A stretch of 64,000 bases of DNA, from NCBI GenBank assembly GCA_902168105.1, contig CABHOY010000016.1:1-64000 (forward strand), written 5' to 3'. Both the position numbers and the translations under genes were made by a program. Shown in pieces: positions 62,847 through 64,000 of the stretch. Under the pieces are notes generated by a model, which was given only the letters and a program-made list of their open reading frames with translations, was not told the origin of the DNA and searched no databases. Source of the DNA: an uncultured Flavihumibacter sp. (lineage in GTDB: Bacteria; Bacteroidota; Bacteroidia; Chitinophagales; Chitinophagaceae). Position 1 is the first letter of the stretch, and every line of letters starts with the position of its first letter.

Positions 62847-63302
62847 TCATTTTTTTTGAAGCTTCTCCCGTTCCTCTTTCATATCCCGCTCCACCTTTGT
62901 AATTAAAAGTTCTGCTAGCGGAATAGCAATGATTAATAAAATAGCAGGGATATTAACGGTTCCGTACTCGCCGGTATACTCATTGATCATAGTATTGATG
63001 AATATTGTCCAGCTTTCACTATGTCCCATAAGTATGAACAATATAAGGCCGATATGATAGATGATAAGCAACAGCAATGTGCTGGATAGGATCGAAACGA
63101 TCTTGTTGCCGGGAATTATCTTCTTCTTTGCCGAACGGTAAATTAAGACCGCCAGGTAGGTGGGAAATGGAGCGCAGAAGAGAGCGTACAGCAGGGCAAG
63201 CACGGCAGCTCCTCCATTTGGTAAGCCTAGTAAAAGATAGAGCACAAGAAGTAACATGAAAAGGAAGACCGTAACAAAGGTGTGTACTACGATTTTTCTC
63301 AT
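62847..63302 (-). CDS. Four-helix integral membrane protein
   Basis: 151 residues with four hydrophobic segments (VTVFLFMLLLVLYLLLGL, AVLALLYALFCAPFPTYLA, IVSILSSTLLLLIIYHIGL and IPAILLIIAIPLAELLI) and a charged C-terminal tail (KVERDMKEEREKLQKK). No family recognised. Confidence 0.65.
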   Translation of the reverse strand: MRKIVVHTFVTVFLFMLLLVLYLLLGLPNGGAAVLALLYALFCAPFPTYLAVLIYRSAKKKIIPGNKIVSILSSTLLLLIIYHIGLILFILMGHSESWTIFINTMINEYTGEYGTVNIPAILLIIAIPLAELLITKVERDMKEEREKLQKK

Positions 63303-63480
63303 AATTTTATTTTAAGGTAAGGGACAGTTTGTGTATTTGTTATTGGAGTAGAGCGGTAGATATGGCTATGTCTGAAACATGCAACGAAATTTACAGATCA
63401 GAAAGCTTAACATGTAGGGATATTGTAAGGGAATAAATGGCATTTAACAATCAAAGATATGCACTTTAATCAAAATAGGA

Positions 63481-63512
63481 GAGGGTACCCCATCATTAAA
63501 CGAGGCACCCTC
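63481..63512 (-). terminator. Terminator of the partial gene at the window end
   Basis: GAGGGTACC (63481-63489) and GGCACCCTC (63504-63512) form a 9-bp stem containing one wobble pair, 20 bp beyond the stop of the leftward gene at 63532. Confidence 0.65.
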
Positions 63513-63531
63513 TTCCATTTTAAATGTTAGT

Positions 63532-64000
63532 CTAGAATTGCGCTATATAATAGTCAACTTCCATTACACAGGCGAAGCCATTGAAGCTGCCGCCTGCATT
63601 AAGACGGATGCCCCACTGTCCCGAGGTGGGCTTGGTTTGTTTGCTAACCTCTGGTTCATATAACACTACATTATTCACCGAAAACACCTGTTTTTGCTCG
63701 TAGTAAAAATTATCGGGTGATCCCGGATATTTGATGAATAATGTCATCTCGCCCGCTGAAGGATTGGTGACCATCACTTTTACTCTTTTTAAGACCGCAT
63801 TTTCGGGAAGGTACACAATGCCATTGTCAGCAGCGAGGTTGGCGATGGTGATACTCCTTCTCTCCGTAATAACACCACTTGTAAGTCTGGCGAGACCTTT
63901 TGCATATCCCTCGGCTCCCGCTTTGTTTTGCTCCTTACCAGTCAGATCTATGACGGTAGAGTCATTCTCTATTAGTGGCGTAACTCTGTCTTTCTTGCCC
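63532..64000 (-). CDS. C-terminal part of a hypothetical protein (cut by window end)
   Basis: The frame is open from the window edge to the stop at 63532 and gives 155 residues with no start codon that must be used. An internal GTG exists, but coding-like sequence continues upstream (KGLARLTSGVITERRSITIA). The C-terminal 90 residues are beta-rich (RVKVMVTNPSAGEMTLFIKY, then WGIRLNAGGSFNGFACVMEV), suggesting a jelly-roll or adhesin-like domain. No family recognised. Confidence 0.6.
   Translation of the reverse strand, partial: GKKDRVTPLIENDSTVIDLTGKEQNKAGAEGYAKGLARLTSGVITERRSITIANLAADNGIVYLPENAVLKRVKVMVTNPSAGEMTLFIKYPGSPDNFYYEQKQVFSVNNVVLYEPEVSKQTKPTSGQWGIRLNAGGSFNGFACVMEVDYYIAQF

Noticed and set aside
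1..64000. tRNA, rRNA, CRISPR array, insertion sequence
   Set aside because: I looked for cloverleaf-like segments with CCA ends, regularly spaced repeats and transposase motifs and found none that I could support by eye.

Overview
The window reads as a chromosomal segment of a Bacteroidota bacterium, most likely a Chitinophaga-type soil glycan degrader. The evidence is paired SusC/SusD outer-membrane nutrient systems, a type IX secretion C-terminal sorting domain, lipoproteins with Bacteroidota-style lipoboxes, and promoters of the TTTG-N19-TAnnTTTG type. I saw no rRNA, tRNA, CRISPR array, transposase or integrase.

Layout. 0-11.3 kb: a glycan-uptake operon in the order susD, DUF5004-like lipoprotein, DUF4961, susC, susD, susC, closed by a strong hairpin terminator. 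11.4-19.2 kb: an AT-rich island with an orphan antitoxin-like gene, an AAA15 ATPase with a frameshifted RloB partner (AbiL-like), a broken secreted-protein gene, and a minus-strand cassette of AAA ATPase, HEPN-type RNase candidate and N6-adenine methyltransferase with a type I-like recognition domain, headed by an XRE regulator. 19.4-24.7 kb: a phage- or plasmid-like replication module. It has small genes, a winged-helix initiator carrying iteron-like repeats and an AT-rich stretch inside its own coding sequence (as in the lambda O gene), a DnaC-like helicase loader, and an 11-bp tandem repeat. 24.9-35.2 kb: ordinary housekeeping and accessory genes (cupin, DinB, PEBP, AraC, a lipoprotein, a DUF5060-type glycoside hydrolase, membrane proteins, a SAM methyltransferase). 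35.4-54.4 kb: one promoter followed by six co-directional, tightly packed genes with giant products: DUF6603 protein (1128 aa), unknown (1097 aa), unknown (2180 aa), unknown (624 aa), and two tandem paralogous Nal1-like trypsin-fold proteases with PKD domains. 54.4-64 kb: a rhodanese-less MnmH/SelU-like ATPase, an FG-GAP T9SS cargo protein, a metallophosphoesterase with a VCBS tail, a LytTR regulator and small hypothetical genes.

How the genes may work together. The first operon should import a glycan or its oligomers through SusC barrels lidded by SusD lipoproteins. The island looks like a defence island: the ATPase/HEPN/methyltransferase set has the logic of a self-modifying immunity system in which a HEPN RNase takes the place of a restriction nuclease. 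The six-gene giant-protein operon has no function I can name. Its compact organisation, dedicated promoter and protease pair make it, with the HEPN cassette and the lambda-like origin, the best candidate for an undescribed system. These functional proposals are inference from domain content and context; no database search was possible.
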